36,848 bases of DNA, taken from positions 1 to 36,848 of the forward strand of contig NVXP01000044.1 of assembly GCA_002733985.1 (NCBI GenBank). Reading direction: 5' to 3'. Below, one piece after another: positions 16,579 through 24,649 of the stretch. Positions within the stretch are counted from its first letter, which is position 1. Each line of letters starts with the position of its first letter. The notes beneath the pieces were generated by a model. That model saw only the letters and a program-made list of their open reading frames with translations, made no database searches and was not told where the DNA came from. Source of the stretch: Fluviicola sp. (lineage in GTDB: Bacteria > Bacteroidota > Bacteroidia > Flavobacteriales_D > Crocinitomicaceae). The position numbers and the translations under genes are program-made.

Positions 16579-17571
16579 ATGAGAAACGTAGGATCTGTCA
16601 TCTTGGCTTTTTTTCCATCATTTATTCATGTAAATATAAGAAGGTTGTTAGGCCAAAAGATTGGTAAAGGAGCCAAGATAAAATTTGGAACTTTGATCTT
16701 GTCGAGAAAGATTGAGATTGGTGCTCGGTCTAAAATTGGTCCTTTTGCTATCGTTAAATCAAAAGACCTTCGAGTAGGTGAGGACTCAATAATCAAGTCA
16801 CTCGCATTTGTGATTTCAAGAAAAATTCGAATTGATAGTTATGTGCATATTGCGCCTTTGTGTATAATAAAAGGTGGGTTTGGCATGAACTCTTCATTTG
16901 AAATCTCGGATCATAGTAGAATTTTCCCATTTTGTTGGATCGATTGTGCTGAGGGTGTTAAGATTGGAAACAATGTTGGAATTGGTGGATTTTCACTTTT
17001 GTTTACTCATGGTGTTTGGTCCAATTTTGTAGATGGTGGTCCCGTTTCTTTCAAACCAATTGAAATAGGAAACAACGTTTGGTTGCCATGGCGTGTTTTT
17101 ATTCTTCCAGGTGTTAAGATTGGTAATAATGTTATTGTTGGAGCAAATTCTCTAATTAATAAATCTATTGATGATAACTCTTTAACGGCAGGGTCACCTG
17201 CTAAGCATATTAGATACCTTGAAGAGACAAATTCTGAAGAAAAGAGAGCACGTTTTATTGAGATTCTTAATGAGTATGCAAAACAGCTCAATTTCGAGCA
17301 CGACAGCACTAATTGTGTAGTTGAAAACCATCAATTGCATTTTAATGATTATAATCTTTCAATAGACGACTGCTCTGGATTAAAGAGAGGTGATTTATTG
17401 GTCTCATTATCAGTTGAAAGTGAAGATCAAATGAAGGAACTGAGAAATAAAGAGATATCCATTTTTGATTACAGTACTTTAACGATCCACTTGAATAAAC
17501 CTCATAAATTCACCAAAGAGTTTGTTCCTTTTTTGCGAAAATTTGGGGTGAGATTATACGAGAACAAATAA
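16579..17571 (+). CDS. Left-handed beta-helix (hexapeptide repeat) acyltransferase with extra C-terminal domain
   Basis: From the ATG at 16579 the protein has 330 residues. Repeating hexapeptides such as IGKGAKIKFG, IEIGARSKIG, LRVGEDSII and VKIGNNVGIG build a left-handed beta helix over about 25-205. A catalytic-type His occurs in LLFTHGVW, and the coil VKIGNNVIVGANSLI ends in AGSPAKHIR, as in WbbJ/maltose-type O-acetyltransferases. The donor is probably acetyl-CoA and the acceptor a surface sugar, but neither can be read from the sequence. Beyond the helix, about 100 extra residues (from LNFEHDSTNC to the end) form an unrecognised domain. It has its own promoter and lies 12 nt before a NodB-like gene. 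Both genes sit between the two radC 3' ends, which suggests acquisition by transfer. Confidence 0.83.
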   Translation: MRNVGSVILAFFPSFIHVNIRRLLGQKIGKGAKIKFGTLILSRKIEIGARSKIGPFAIVKSKDLRVGEDSIIKSLAFVISRKIRIDSYVHIAPLCIIKGGFGMNSSFEISDHSRIFPFCWIDCAEGVKIGNNVGIGGFSLLFTHGVWSNFVDGGPVSFKPIEIGNNVWLPWRVFILPGVKIGNNVIVGANSLINKSIDDNSLTAGSPAKHIRYLEETNSEEKRARFIEILNEYAKQLNFEHDSTNCVVENHQLHFNDYNLSIDDCSGLKRGDLLVSLSVESEDQMKELRNKEISIFDYSTLTIHLNKPHKFTKEFVPFLRKFGVRLYENK

Positions 17572-17583
17572 TATACGATACCT

Positions 17584-18297
17584 ATGCCTTTAATTCTTAG
17601 AGTAGATGTAGACAAGCCTTATGGTCGATCAAATATGCTCCAGAAAGTTTTAAGTAAGACTCGTGAGGATCTTTGGTTTCCGGCAATAAATATGATTGGG
17701 TACTTGTCTACATCAGAAGCGCTGCTTGATTATTGTAATCAGAATGATATCCGAGGGATCTTTTATTTTAGAAATTGTACTTCCCCAAATTCAAAAATTA
17801 AAGGGTTGATGGCGAAAGGAAACCATGCCTTTGGTTTTCATGCAGAGAACACAAGAACAACAGAAACATTTCAAAGTGAACTAAGTAGTATGAAGAAAAG
17901 TGTTCCTAATGGAATGCTTCATTCGTTTACAAAGCATGGATCTGGGAAATTAAAACTTGGGAAAAACCATTATCCTCCTTATGAACCTGAAAAATATAAA
18001 GAGTGGGTTCAAACAATGGGAGTCCCATTTTATTTTGGCAATGAGGTAGTTGAGGAGATGGATGATTTTAGCCCCGTTGATGGTTTTTACCCAAAAATGT
18101 TCTGGCTCAAGAAAGAATATAGAATAGAATCTTTTGCCACAATCGAAGATGTGATTTCTGCAGCAAAAACTGAAACAGTACCTATTATCATTCACCCTGC
18201 GAATTTTGTAGCAGACACCTTTGTGAATAGTGAGTTAAAACGTCTAGTTGATTTATCCAAGGAAAACAACATTGATTGGATAACTGAGATGAGCTAA
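17584..18297 (+). CDS. NodB-like polysaccharide deacetylase-type protein (inserted cassette)
   Basis: The 237-residue protein opens with RVDVDKPYG (D8, D10), the usual Asp-Asp position of carbohydrate esterase 4 (NodB) folds. GFHAENTR (H86) could supply a metal His, and IIIHPANFV near 201-209 matches the C-terminal His motif. There is no signal peptide, so it probably acts in the cytosol on a nucleotide- or lipid-linked sugar. The family removes N- or O-acyl groups from glycans; this copy is divergent and the substrate is unknown. It pairs with the acyltransferase 12 nt upstream and is followed by 37 bp of non-homologous sequence and then the radC remnant. Confidence 0.72.
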   Translation: MPLILRVDVDKPYGRSNMLQKVLSKTREDLWFPAINMIGYLSTSEALLDYCNQNDIRGIFYFRNCTSPNSKIKGLMAKGNHAFGFHAENTRTTETFQSELSSMKKSVPNGMLHSFTKHGSGKLKLGKNHYPPYEPEKYKEWVQTMGVPFYFGNEVVEEMDDFSPVDGFYPKMFWLKKEYRIESFATIEDVISAAKTETVPIIIHPANFVADTFVNSELKRLVDLSKENNIDWITEMS

Positions 18298-18334
18298 ATG
18301 TTCTAGTCAAAAGCAAACTAAATTCAACATCCGT

Positions 18335-18410
18335 TTTACAAATTTTAAAGCATCTGATCATTACAGACAATAATTACTTTAGTTTTGCAGACGAAGGTAT
18401 ACTTGGATAA
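18335..18410 (+). pseudogene. Remnant of the 3' end of a second radC allele
   Basis: The 76 nt align without gaps to the end of the intact radC (16331-16406) with 61 identities. Translated in frame they give 24 codons plus a stop; 22 of 24 residues are the same (HLIITDNNYFSFADEG is shared). Of 11 differing sense codons, 9 are synonymous, so the two alleles diverged while still coding. Homology ends abruptly upstream of 18335, and the stop codon directly touches the ATG of the wecB-like gene at 18411. This is a recombination scar, not a gene. A TAGTTTTG element inside it (18380-18387) could serve as the -7 box for the downstream operon. Confidence 0.85.
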
Positions 18411-19565
18411 ATGAATCAACGAAAGAAAATTATTACGATTGTAGGTGCACGACCACAAATTATTAAGTCATCTGCAATAAGTAGAGCAGTTCAAAATGTA
18501 TTCTCAGAGCAACTGGAGGAAATAATTGTTCACACTGGGCAGCATTATGATGAGAACATGTCAAAAGTTTTCTTCGAAGAGATGAATATCCCAACTCCAC
18601 ACTATAACTTACAAGTTGGAAGTGGGTCTCATGGTCAGCAAACTGCTCGAATGCTGGAAGGACTAGAAACTATTTTTCTAGATGAAAAACCTGACGGAGT
18701 TGTTGTCTACGGCGATACTAATTCAACGATTGCTGGAGCGTTAGCAGCTGCGAAGATTTATATTCCTGTAATTCATATTGAAGCTGGATTAAGAAGTTTC
18801 AACAAAGCGATGCCTGAAGAATTGAATCGTATTTCATGTGATCATATGTCTACGTTATTGTTCACCCCCACAGAAACCGGATTAACGAATCTGTCGAACG
18901 AAGGCTTTAAATTAGATCATTCGCCAAAAGCAACGATCGATTCTCCCAATGTCTATCATTGTGGAGATATTATGTACGACAACAGTTTGCATTTTTCAAA
19001 AGTTGCAGATCAATTCTCGTCAATTCTTGAAAAAGAAGGATTAAAAGTGAATGAGTTTGTTCTCATGACTGTCCACAGAGATACCAACACTGATATCGCT
19101 GAAAACCTAGAAGCAATCTTTAGTGCCGTTGATGAATTGTCAAAAGAGCACAATATGACCTTTGTTCTTCCTTTGCACCCTCGAACGAAAAGTAAATTGG
19201 AATCTCAATTATCAGAAAGTTTGTACCAACAAGTGATGCATTCTGAATTGATCAAAATAATTGATCCAGTAGGGTTCATGGATATTATCGTATTGGAAAA
19301 GAACGCATGCATGGTTGTTTCTGATAGTGGAGGCTTGCAGAAAGAGTCTTTTTTCTTTGAAAAGCCATGTGTAATCTTGCGTGAACAAACTGAATGGATA
19401 GAGATTGTTGAGAATGGAAATGCTATTCTTACTGGAGCAAATCACGACAAAATAATTGATGCGTTTAACACCTTATTTCAACGAGAAAACTTCACTTATC
19501 CTAGTTTTTATGGTGATGGGAAAGCTGCAGAATTTATTTGCGGTAAAATAGTTGACGAAATTTAA
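18411..19565 (+). CDS. wecB: UDP-N-acetylglucosamine 2-epimerase (non-hydrolysing)
   Basis: This cytosolic enzyme interconverts UDP-GlcNAc and UDP-ManNAc for surface polysaccharide synthesis. The 384 residues match WecB/MnaA. Family motifs are VGARPQIIK (11-19), HTGQHYDENMS (41-51), GDTNST (D102), HIEAGLR (E124), PEELNRISCDH (E137), and SDSGGLQKES near 305-314. D102, E124 and E137 correspond by motif to E. coli D95, E117 and E131. It starts directly after the radC remnant stop and lies 3 nt before a polysaccharide deacetylase gene. The symbol is by family; a related 2-epimerase acting on another UDP-sugar is possible. Confidence 0.88.
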   Translation: MNQRKKIITIVGARPQIIKSSAISRAVQNVFSEQLEEIIVHTGQHYDENMSKVFFEEMNIPTPHYNLQVGSGSHGQQTARMLEGLETIFLDEKPDGVVVYGDTNSTIAGALAAAKIYIPVIHIEAGLRSFNKAMPEELNRISCDHMSTLLFTPTETGLTNLSNEGFKLDHSPKATIDSPNVYHCGDIMYDNSLHFSKVADQFSSILEKEGLKVNEFVLMTVHRDTNTDIAENLEAIFSAVDELSKEHNMTFVLPLHPRTKSKLESQLSESLYQQVMHSELIKIIDPVGFMDIIVLEKNACMVVSDSGGLQKESFFFEKPCVILREQTEWIEIVENGNAILTGANHDKIIDAFNTLFQRENFTYPSFYGDGKAAEFICGKIVDEI

Positions 19566-19568
19566 TAG

Positions 19569-20837
19569 ATGACTCATATTTATGTTGATCAGATATCGCC
19601 CCGAATCAAATATACGTTTGAATTCATTTTTGGATCGCGTGGATTGACATATACGCTGACGGATGATACATCAGCTCAAGTGGACTTGTCTTACTCACAG
19701 AATAGTATTGATTTTCCTTCTGCGCTTCCAATGGCAGCTTTTATGTTGAATGGAAAAGTGGAGCAAATAGCCCCTGAAGTATCAAAATACTCAGTTGATT
19801 TAGAGTGTTTTTCCTTTAATTCAATCGTTGATCCGATCGCTTCGATTTTTTATTTACTCTCGCGCTACGAAGAATATATTTGTCAGGAAACAGATGAATA
19901 TGGACGATTTCCATTAAAAGAATCAAGCGCACCTAAGAACTGGCTCATGAAGTCGATGTGTGATCGGTGGGCGGAAGAAATACTATCCTTGGCTGGAGTA
20001 AATGGAATTCCTCAGGGAAGAAAGGTGAAAATCATTCCATCATTTGATATTGATAATACCTACGCTTACAAGCTTAAGTCGGGTAAACGAAAATGGATGT
20101 CAATTTTCAAGGACCTTCTTAAGTTCAATTTTAACCGTATTCAAGAAAGAAGAGCTGTACTAAAGGGAGGTGAAAATGACCCTTACGATACCTTTTCGAA
20201 GATTAGATCTGTTCATAAACGATTTCCAGAGACAAAAGTGTTTTGGTTGATTGGGAAATGGGGTAAAAAGGACAGGAATATTTCAATTCAGAACGCGGAA
20301 CACCGGAAGTTGATTAAATCGTTATCCGATGATGGCATTGATATCGGTTTGCATCCAAGTTTTGGGTCTTTTCAAAGAAAAGAAACGATTACTCAGGAGA
20401 AGAAGGAACTCGAATCTGTTTGTGGAAAAGAAATTGCATTGTCGCGACAGCATTTTTTACGTTTTCAAGTGTCAACAACCTTATCAGATCTAAATTCAAT
20501 AGGATTCACTGATGAGTATTCAATGGGATTCGCCGAGCACCCTGGATTTAGATCAGGTACAGCCAGACCACATCAATGGTTCGATTTACGCACGAACAAA
20601 ACAACCGAATTAATTATTCATCCTTTTGCATACATGGACGGAACATTGCGTGAGTATATGCAGTTGTCTATCGAAGATAGTAAGAGAATAATTCGTCAAT
20701 TGTATGACGAGGTAAACCGCTATGGAGGAGATTTCATTTTTATCTGGCACAATGAAACAATTGGTGACTACGGAAATTGGAAAGGTTGGAGCGAAGTCTT
20801 GGATTTCACATTATCTTTAGAGGATGAATCGAACTAG
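19569..20837 (+). CDS. Polysaccharide deacetylase-family protein with N-terminal accessory domain
   Basis: The 422-residue protein has an N-terminal region of about 150 residues (including IASIFYLLSRYEEY, 90-103, and GRFPLKES), typical of the accessory domain preceding Bacteroidota polysaccharide deacetylases. A NodB-like domain follows, with IIPSFDIDNTYAYK (D160, D162), DIGLHPSFGS, RQHFLRF, LIIHPFAYMDGTL and FIWHNETIGD. There is no signal peptide, so a cytosolic action on a precursor glycan is likely. It follows the epimerase by 3 nt and overlaps the DUF423 gene by 14 nt. It shares its fold with the deacetylase in the inserted cassette but is much longer. Confidence 0.83.
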   Translation: MTHIYVDQISPRIKYTFEFIFGSRGLTYTLTDDTSAQVDLSYSQNSIDFPSALPMAAFMLNGKVEQIAPEVSKYSVDLECFSFNSIVDPIASIFYLLSRYEEYICQETDEYGRFPLKESSAPKNWLMKSMCDRWAEEILSLAGVNGIPQGRKVKIIPSFDIDNTYAYKLKSGKRKWMSIFKDLLKFNFNRIQERRAVLKGGENDPYDTFSKIRSVHKRFPETKVFWLIGKWGKKDRNISIQNAEHRKLIKSLSDDGIDIGLHPSFGSFQRKETITQEKKELESVCGKEIALSRQHFLRFQVSTTLSDLNSIGFTDEYSMGFAEHPGFRSGTARPHQWFDLRTNKTTELIIHPFAYMDGTLREYMQLSIEDSKRIIRQLYDEVNRYGGDFIFIWHNETIGDYGNWKGWSEVLDFTLSLEDESN

Positions 20838-21222
20838 TGTCATTACTGGAATTATATTAATCGTTATTGCCATTGTCTTAGGTGCTTTTGGCGCGCATGC
20901 CTTGAAAGATAAACTATCTGCTGCCCAATTGAGTTCGTTTGAAGTTGGTGTGAGGTATCAAATGTATCATGGTTTGGCCTTGCTTTCGGTAGGACTTGCA
21001 GCTAGTCAATTGAAGTTTTCATTGAAAATATTTAATCGAATGATCATTATTGGAACGATCGCTTTTTGTCTTTCAATATATTTACTCGCAATGAAAGACT
21101 TGATGGGAGTTAAGCTGTCATTTTTGGGCCCAGTAACACCAATTGGAGGGGTTTTTCTAATCATTTCATGGATCATTTTGCTGCTTAAATTTATTCGTTC
21201 AAATCCTAAGCAGGCAGTATGA
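20824..21222 (+). CDS. DUF423 small membrane protein
   Basis: The 132-residue protein with four hydrophobic segments carries the family signature LGAFGAHALKDKL and SSFEVGVRYQMYHGLALL (about 20-56). DUF423 (YgdD-like) proteins are conserved inner-membrane proteins without an assigned function. It overlaps the deacetylase gene by 14 nt and the MBL gene by 4 nt (21219-21222), so it is translated as part of the same operon. Confidence 0.9.
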   Translation: MNRTSVITGIILIVIAIVLGAFGAHALKDKLSAAQLSSFEVGVRYQMYHGLALLSVGLAASQLKFSLKIFNRMIIIGTIAFCLSIYLLAMKDLMGVKLSFLGPVTPIGGVFLIISWIILLLKFIRSNPKQAV

Positions 21223-21989
21223 AAATAACAATGCTCGGTACGGGAACCTCACAAGGTGTACCTGTAATAGCGTGTGATTGCAAGGTCTGTACTTCAACGG
21301 ATGAACGCGATAGTCGTTTGCGTTGTTCCGTACTTATTTCAATTGGAGAGGAGAATTACTGCATTGATAGCGGCCCCGATTTCCGTCAACAAATGCTTCG
21401 AGAACAAGTAAAAACGCTTTCCGGAATCATATTTACGCACGAACACAAGGATCATGTTGCTGGTCTGGATGATGTTCGAGCATTTAATTTCCGTGAGAAA
21501 AAGGACATGGACATTTATTGTTCTACTTCTGTGGAGACAGCGTTAAGAAGAGAGTTTCATTATGCTTTTGCAGAAGATAAGTATCCTGGGGTTCCAAGTT
21601 TGAACATTATTCCAATTGATACGAGTCCATTTAAGCTCACAAATGGAGTAGAGATTATTCCTATTGAGGTGTTCCATTACGAGATGCCTGTACTTGGTTT
21701 TCGAATTGGTGATTTCACATACATAACTGACGCTAAAACAGTCTCTGAAGAGGAGAAGGCTAAAATTTATGGAAGTGAAATTCTTGTTGTGAATGCCTTA
21801 AGAAAAGAAGAGCATATTTCACATTTCAATCTGGAAGAAGCACTTGCATTTATTGCTGAGGTCAATCCTAAAAAAGCCTATTTAACACATATATCGCACT
21901 TATTTGGAACGCACGAAGAAATTTTGTCGATGCTTCCTCCAAATGTTTATCCAGCATACGATGGTCTAACATTCGATCTTAAATCTTAG
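21219..21989 (+). CDS. MBL-fold metallohydrolase (PhnP-like)
   Basis: The 256-residue protein has the metallo-beta-lactamase metal motif H74-E-H76-K-D78-H79 (FTHEHKDH), an early Cys cluster CDCKVC (19-24) that may bind a structural zinc, the GTGTSQGVP turn (7-15) of PhnP-type members, YITDAKTVS, and YLTHISHLFGTHEE near the end. PhnP hydrolyses cyclic ribose phosphates, but no phosphonate genes are nearby and the substrate is unassigned. Its ATG overlaps the DUF423 stop. It is probably the last gene of the wecB operon. Confidence 0.87.
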   Translation: MKITMLGTGTSQGVPVIACDCKVCTSTDERDSRLRCSVLISIGEENYCIDSGPDFRQQMLREQVKTLSGIIFTHEHKDHVAGLDDVRAFNFREKKDMDIYCSTSVETALRREFHYAFAEDKYPGVPSLNIIPIDTSPFKLTNGVEIIPIEVFHYEMPVLGFRIGDFTYITDAKTVSEEEKAKIYGSEILVVNALRKEEHISHFNLEEALAFIAEVNPKKAYLTHISHLFGTHEEILSMLPPNVYPAYDGLTFDLKS

Positions 21990-22018
21990 TACCACGTCCG
22001 CATATTATTCTAAATTTG
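21986..22018 (+). promoter_or_regulatory. Promoter for fabI
   Basis: TAAATTTG (22011-22018) is a full -7 box match 19 nt before the ATG at 22038. The -33 side is weak (TTAG at 21986-21989, 21-nt spacing) and overlaps the stop region of the MBL gene. Confidence 0.42.
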
Positions 22019-22037
22019 TACACCTAAAGTTTTAGAC

Positions 22038-22850
22038 ATGGCAAACAATTTATTGAAAGGAAAAAGAGGAATTATCTTTGGAGCACTTAATGAGCAGTCA
22101 ATTGCTTGGAAAGTAGCACAACGAGCTCACGAAGAAGGAGCAACCTTTGTTTTGACAAATGCACCAATCGCAATGCGAATGGGAGAAATCAATGAACTCG
22201 CGAAGCAAACAGGAAGCGAAGTTATTCCTGCAGATGCTACAAGCGTTGAAGATTTAGAAAATTTAATTTCAAAGTCGATGGAGATTTTGGGAGGAAAATT
22301 GGATTTTATTCTTCACTCAATTGGAATGTCTGTGAATGTCCGTAAAGGAAGACATTATACCAATGAAAATTACGATTGGACGATGAAAGGATTAGATGTT
22401 TCGGCACTTTCTTTTCACAAAGTGATGCAGATATCGAAAAAAATGGATGCAGTCAATGATTGGGGATCTATTATTGCTCTGACATACATTGCAGCGCAAA
22501 AGGTATTCCCTGATTACAACGATATGGCAGATAATAAATCTTATTTGGAGTCAATTGCGCGTAGTTTCGGTTATCATTATGGAGTTGATAATAATGTTCG
22601 TGTGAACACAATTTCACAATCTCCAACAATGACAACGGCAGGTTCTGGAGTGAAAGGATTCAATGAATTCATCAATTACGCAGAACAAATGTCTCCTTTG
22701 GGGAACGCTTCAGCAATGGCATGTGCTGATTACTGTATGGTAATGTTCTCAGATTTAACGAGATATGTTACAATGCAGAATTTGTACCACGATGGTGGAT
22801 TCTCAAACACGGGAGTTACACAATCTGTGATCGAGAAATTCGGTAAATAA
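22038..22850 (+). CDS. fabI: Enoyl-[acyl-carrier-protein] reductase (NADH)
   Basis: FabI performs the last reduction of each fatty-acid elongation cycle. The 270 residues fit the short-chain dehydrogenase-like FabI family. They show the divergent dinucleotide-binding start IIFGALNEQSIAWKVAQ (about 12-28), DATSVEDLE, LHSIGMS, and the catalytic Tyr-x6-Lys in PDYNDMADNKSYLE. The segment SQSPTMTTAGSGVKGF covers the substrate loop; many family members have SAGPIRTLA there, so this is a diverged version common in Bacteroidota. It has its own promoter and a clear terminator, so it is probably a single transcription unit. Confidence 0.93.
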   Translation: MANNLLKGKRGIIFGALNEQSIAWKVAQRAHEEGATFVLTNAPIAMRMGEINELAKQTGSEVIPADATSVEDLENLISKSMEILGGKLDFILHSIGMSVNVRKGRHYTNENYDWTMKGLDVSALSFHKVMQISKKMDAVNDWGSIIALTYIAAQKVFPDYNDMADNKSYLESIARSFGYHYGVDNNVRVNTISQSPTMTTAGSGVKGFNEFINYAEQMSPLGNASAMACADYCMVMFSDLTRYVTMQNLYHDGGFSNTGVTQSVIEKFGK

Positions 22851-22872
22851 GTTCTTATAGATAACATTATTG

Positions 22873-22902
22873 AAAAGCGATCCTATGGGGTCGCTTTTTT
22901 TT
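22873..22902 (+). terminator. Rho-independent terminator after fabI
   Basis: AAAAGCGATCC (22873-22883), loop TATG and GGGTCGCTTTT (22888-22898) form an 11-bp stem with one G-U pair, followed by further T residues to 22902. It begins 22 nt after the fabI stop. Confidence 0.85.
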
Positions 22903-22915
22903 ATGCATGCATAAC

Positions 22916-22946
22916 TTGTTCGTGGATAATCTTTTCTCTAGTTTTG
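22916..22946 (+). promoter_or_regulatory. Promoter for the exported esterase
   Basis: TTG (22916-22918), a 20-nt spacer and TAGTTTTG (22939-22946) match the Bacteroidota consensus, 16 nt before the ATG at 22963 and just after the fabI terminator. Confidence 0.55.
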
Positions 22947-22962
22947 TGACTTTAAATACAAC

Positions 22963-24627
22963 ATGAGATCAATCCTAATTACTCTTTGCTTAGTCTTTTT
23001 ACACCAGTTTTCTATTGGTCAATGCGATACTAATCGTTACGTAAACCCAATTTTCACTTCTGTTTACAAACATTCAAATGTCAAATATGGCGAAGCGCCG
23101 GTTTGGAGTATTCCATATTATAATACGGATCTCTTTATGGACATCTATGAGCCAATTGGGGATCTGTTAACGAAGCGACCTCTGATGTTGTGGGTTCATC
23201 CAGGTGGTTTTTTATTGGGGGATAAAGAAGCAGATGACATGGTGGCTTTGTGTGATAGCTTTGCTCGAAGAGGTTACGTTACAGCCTCCATCGGATATCG
23301 TTTGGGATTCAATCCATTGTCATCGAATTCGGCTGAACGTGCCGTTTATCGTGGAACACAAGATGTCAGAGCAGCAATTCGCTATTTAATGGAATATTCT
23401 GATGTGTTTGACATTGATACGAATCATATTTTTCTCGGAGGAAGCAGTGCTGGTGGTGTTGCAACTCTGCATGTCGCATATATTGATCAAGACGAAGTTC
23501 CTACTTCAACAGAAGGTGGTGTTTTCGGAAATGATTTGGGTTGTTTGGATTGCACAGGGAATACTTATTCACATGAAATTTCACTTGCAGGAATAGTAAA
23601 TATGTGGGGAGCAATTGGCGATTCTACGTGGATTGATGCTGATGAAACAATACCTGCATTGTTAATTCATGGAGTGGAGGATGGTGTCGTTCCTTTTGGA
23701 GTTGGGCATGCTTTTGGAGTGAGCACCACACCTGTTTCTCACGGGTCACGTTCTGTTCATAACCGATTGGATTCTCTTGGAATTGATCATGGATTTTTAC
23801 CATTCGTAGGACAAGATCATGAGCCTCATGGAACTTCAAATGGCTATTTTTCTGCACCACCGACTCCATATTGGGATACAATTTTCAATGCTGTAAATGA
23901 TCATTACTTTGCTCAGCTTAAACCGAATGAAGCAAGTGTTTTTGGAGATGAAATCGTCTGCGATAATGATATGGTTTGGTATTCTGTAGATATTAATCCC
24001 AATGAATCAGCTTGTTGGATTGTTGAAAACGGGACCATCATCGAAAATTTAAGAGATTCAGTTCTTGTTGAATGGATACAAGGTACTGGATCTGTTTCTG
24101 CTCGAATTAAAAGCACATTAGACGCTGTGTCGGATGAAAGTACAGTGTCAGTAGAAATAAAAGAATTGCCAAATAGCATTTTTACTTACGTAGTCGATGG
24201 AGCAATGGTTTCTTTTGATATGTCAAGTCCTGAAATCTCTAATGTCGATTGGAGTTTTGGAGATTACATGTCTGGAAATGGACAAGTGGTCGAACATTTC
24301 TTTTCTGAAGAAGGAAGTTACGAAGTTGGTGTTAGTGTAACGGGAACAAATGCGTGCGTCAATCAATCTTCGCAGCTAATTTCAGTGTATGAGGGGGAGA
24401 TTCGTTTCGGTATTTATCCAAACCCAACGGAGAACGAACTTCATTTAGTCAACGTTCCAAAAGGAGCAAAGGTGATTATCACTGATGCCCTAGGGAAGAA
24501 GTTAATGAAGACGAAAGTTTCTGAAACTGAAGTTTTGATAGAGGTAAAGGATTATCGAGCTGGAGTCTACTTCGTAACGGTTGTTTATGCTGGTGATCGT
24601 CAAACGAAACGCTTCGTGAAAAAATAG
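22963..24627 (+). CDS. Exported alpha/beta-hydrolase (esterase) with PKD-like and T9SS sorting domains
   Basis: A signal peptide (about 1-19) precedes an alpha/beta-hydrolase domain (about 45-325) of the carboxylesterase/BD-FAE type. It has the oxyanion segment WVHPGGF, the nucleophile S162 in GSSAG (160-164), an acid in HGVEDGVVPF and a His in GQDHEPHG. A PKD-like beta domain (about 400-475; VDWSFGDY, HFFSEEGSYEV) and a type A T9SS sorting domain (about 480-554; YPNPTENELHLV, AGVYFVTVVY, KRFVKK end) follow. It probably hydrolyses esters on polysaccharides or other external substrates. It converges with the GH92 gene, leaving 16 bp between stops. Confidence 0.87.
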   Translation: MRSILITLCLVFLHQFSIGQCDTNRYVNPIFTSVYKHSNVKYGEAPVWSIPYYNTDLFMDIYEPIGDLLTKRPLMLWVHPGGFLLGDKEADDMVALCDSFARRGYVTASIGYRLGFNPLSSNSAERAVYRGTQDVRAAIRYLMEYSDVFDIDTNHIFLGGSSAGGVATLHVAYIDQDEVPTSTEGGVFGNDLGCLDCTGNTYSHEISLAGIVNMWGAIGDSTWIDADETIPALLIHGVEDGVVPFGVGHAFGVSTTPVSHGSRSVHNRLDSLGIDHGFLPFVGQDHEPHGTSNGYFSAPPTPYWDTIFNAVNDHYFAQLKPNEASVFGDEIVCDNDMVWYSVDINPNESACWIVENGTIIENLRDSVLVEWIQGTGSVSARIKSTLDAVSDESTVSVEIKELPNSIFTYVVDGAMVSFDMSSPEISNVDWSFGDYMSGNGQVVEHFFSEEGSYEVGVSVTGTNACVNQSSQLISVYEGEIRFGIYPNPTENELHLVNVPKGAKVIITDALGKKLMKTKVSETEVLIEVKDYRAGVYFVTVVYAGDRQTKRFVKK

Positions 24628-24649
24628 ACTTTATCTTTCCAATCTATTT
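24622..24649. terminator. Possible bidirectional terminator between convergent genes
   Basis: AAATAGA (24622-24628) and TCTATTT (24643-24649) can pair across a 14-nt loop between the esterase and GH92 stop codons. The stem is short and A/T-rich, and both arms lie partly within coding ends. Confidence 0.3.

Noticed and set aside
16331-18410. The repeated radC tails as att sites of an integrated mobile element
   Set aside because: Site-specific integration would give near-identical short att cores and usually an integrase gene. Here the copies differ at 15 of 76 positions, mostly synonymously, and no integrase is present. A recombination scar between alleles fits better.
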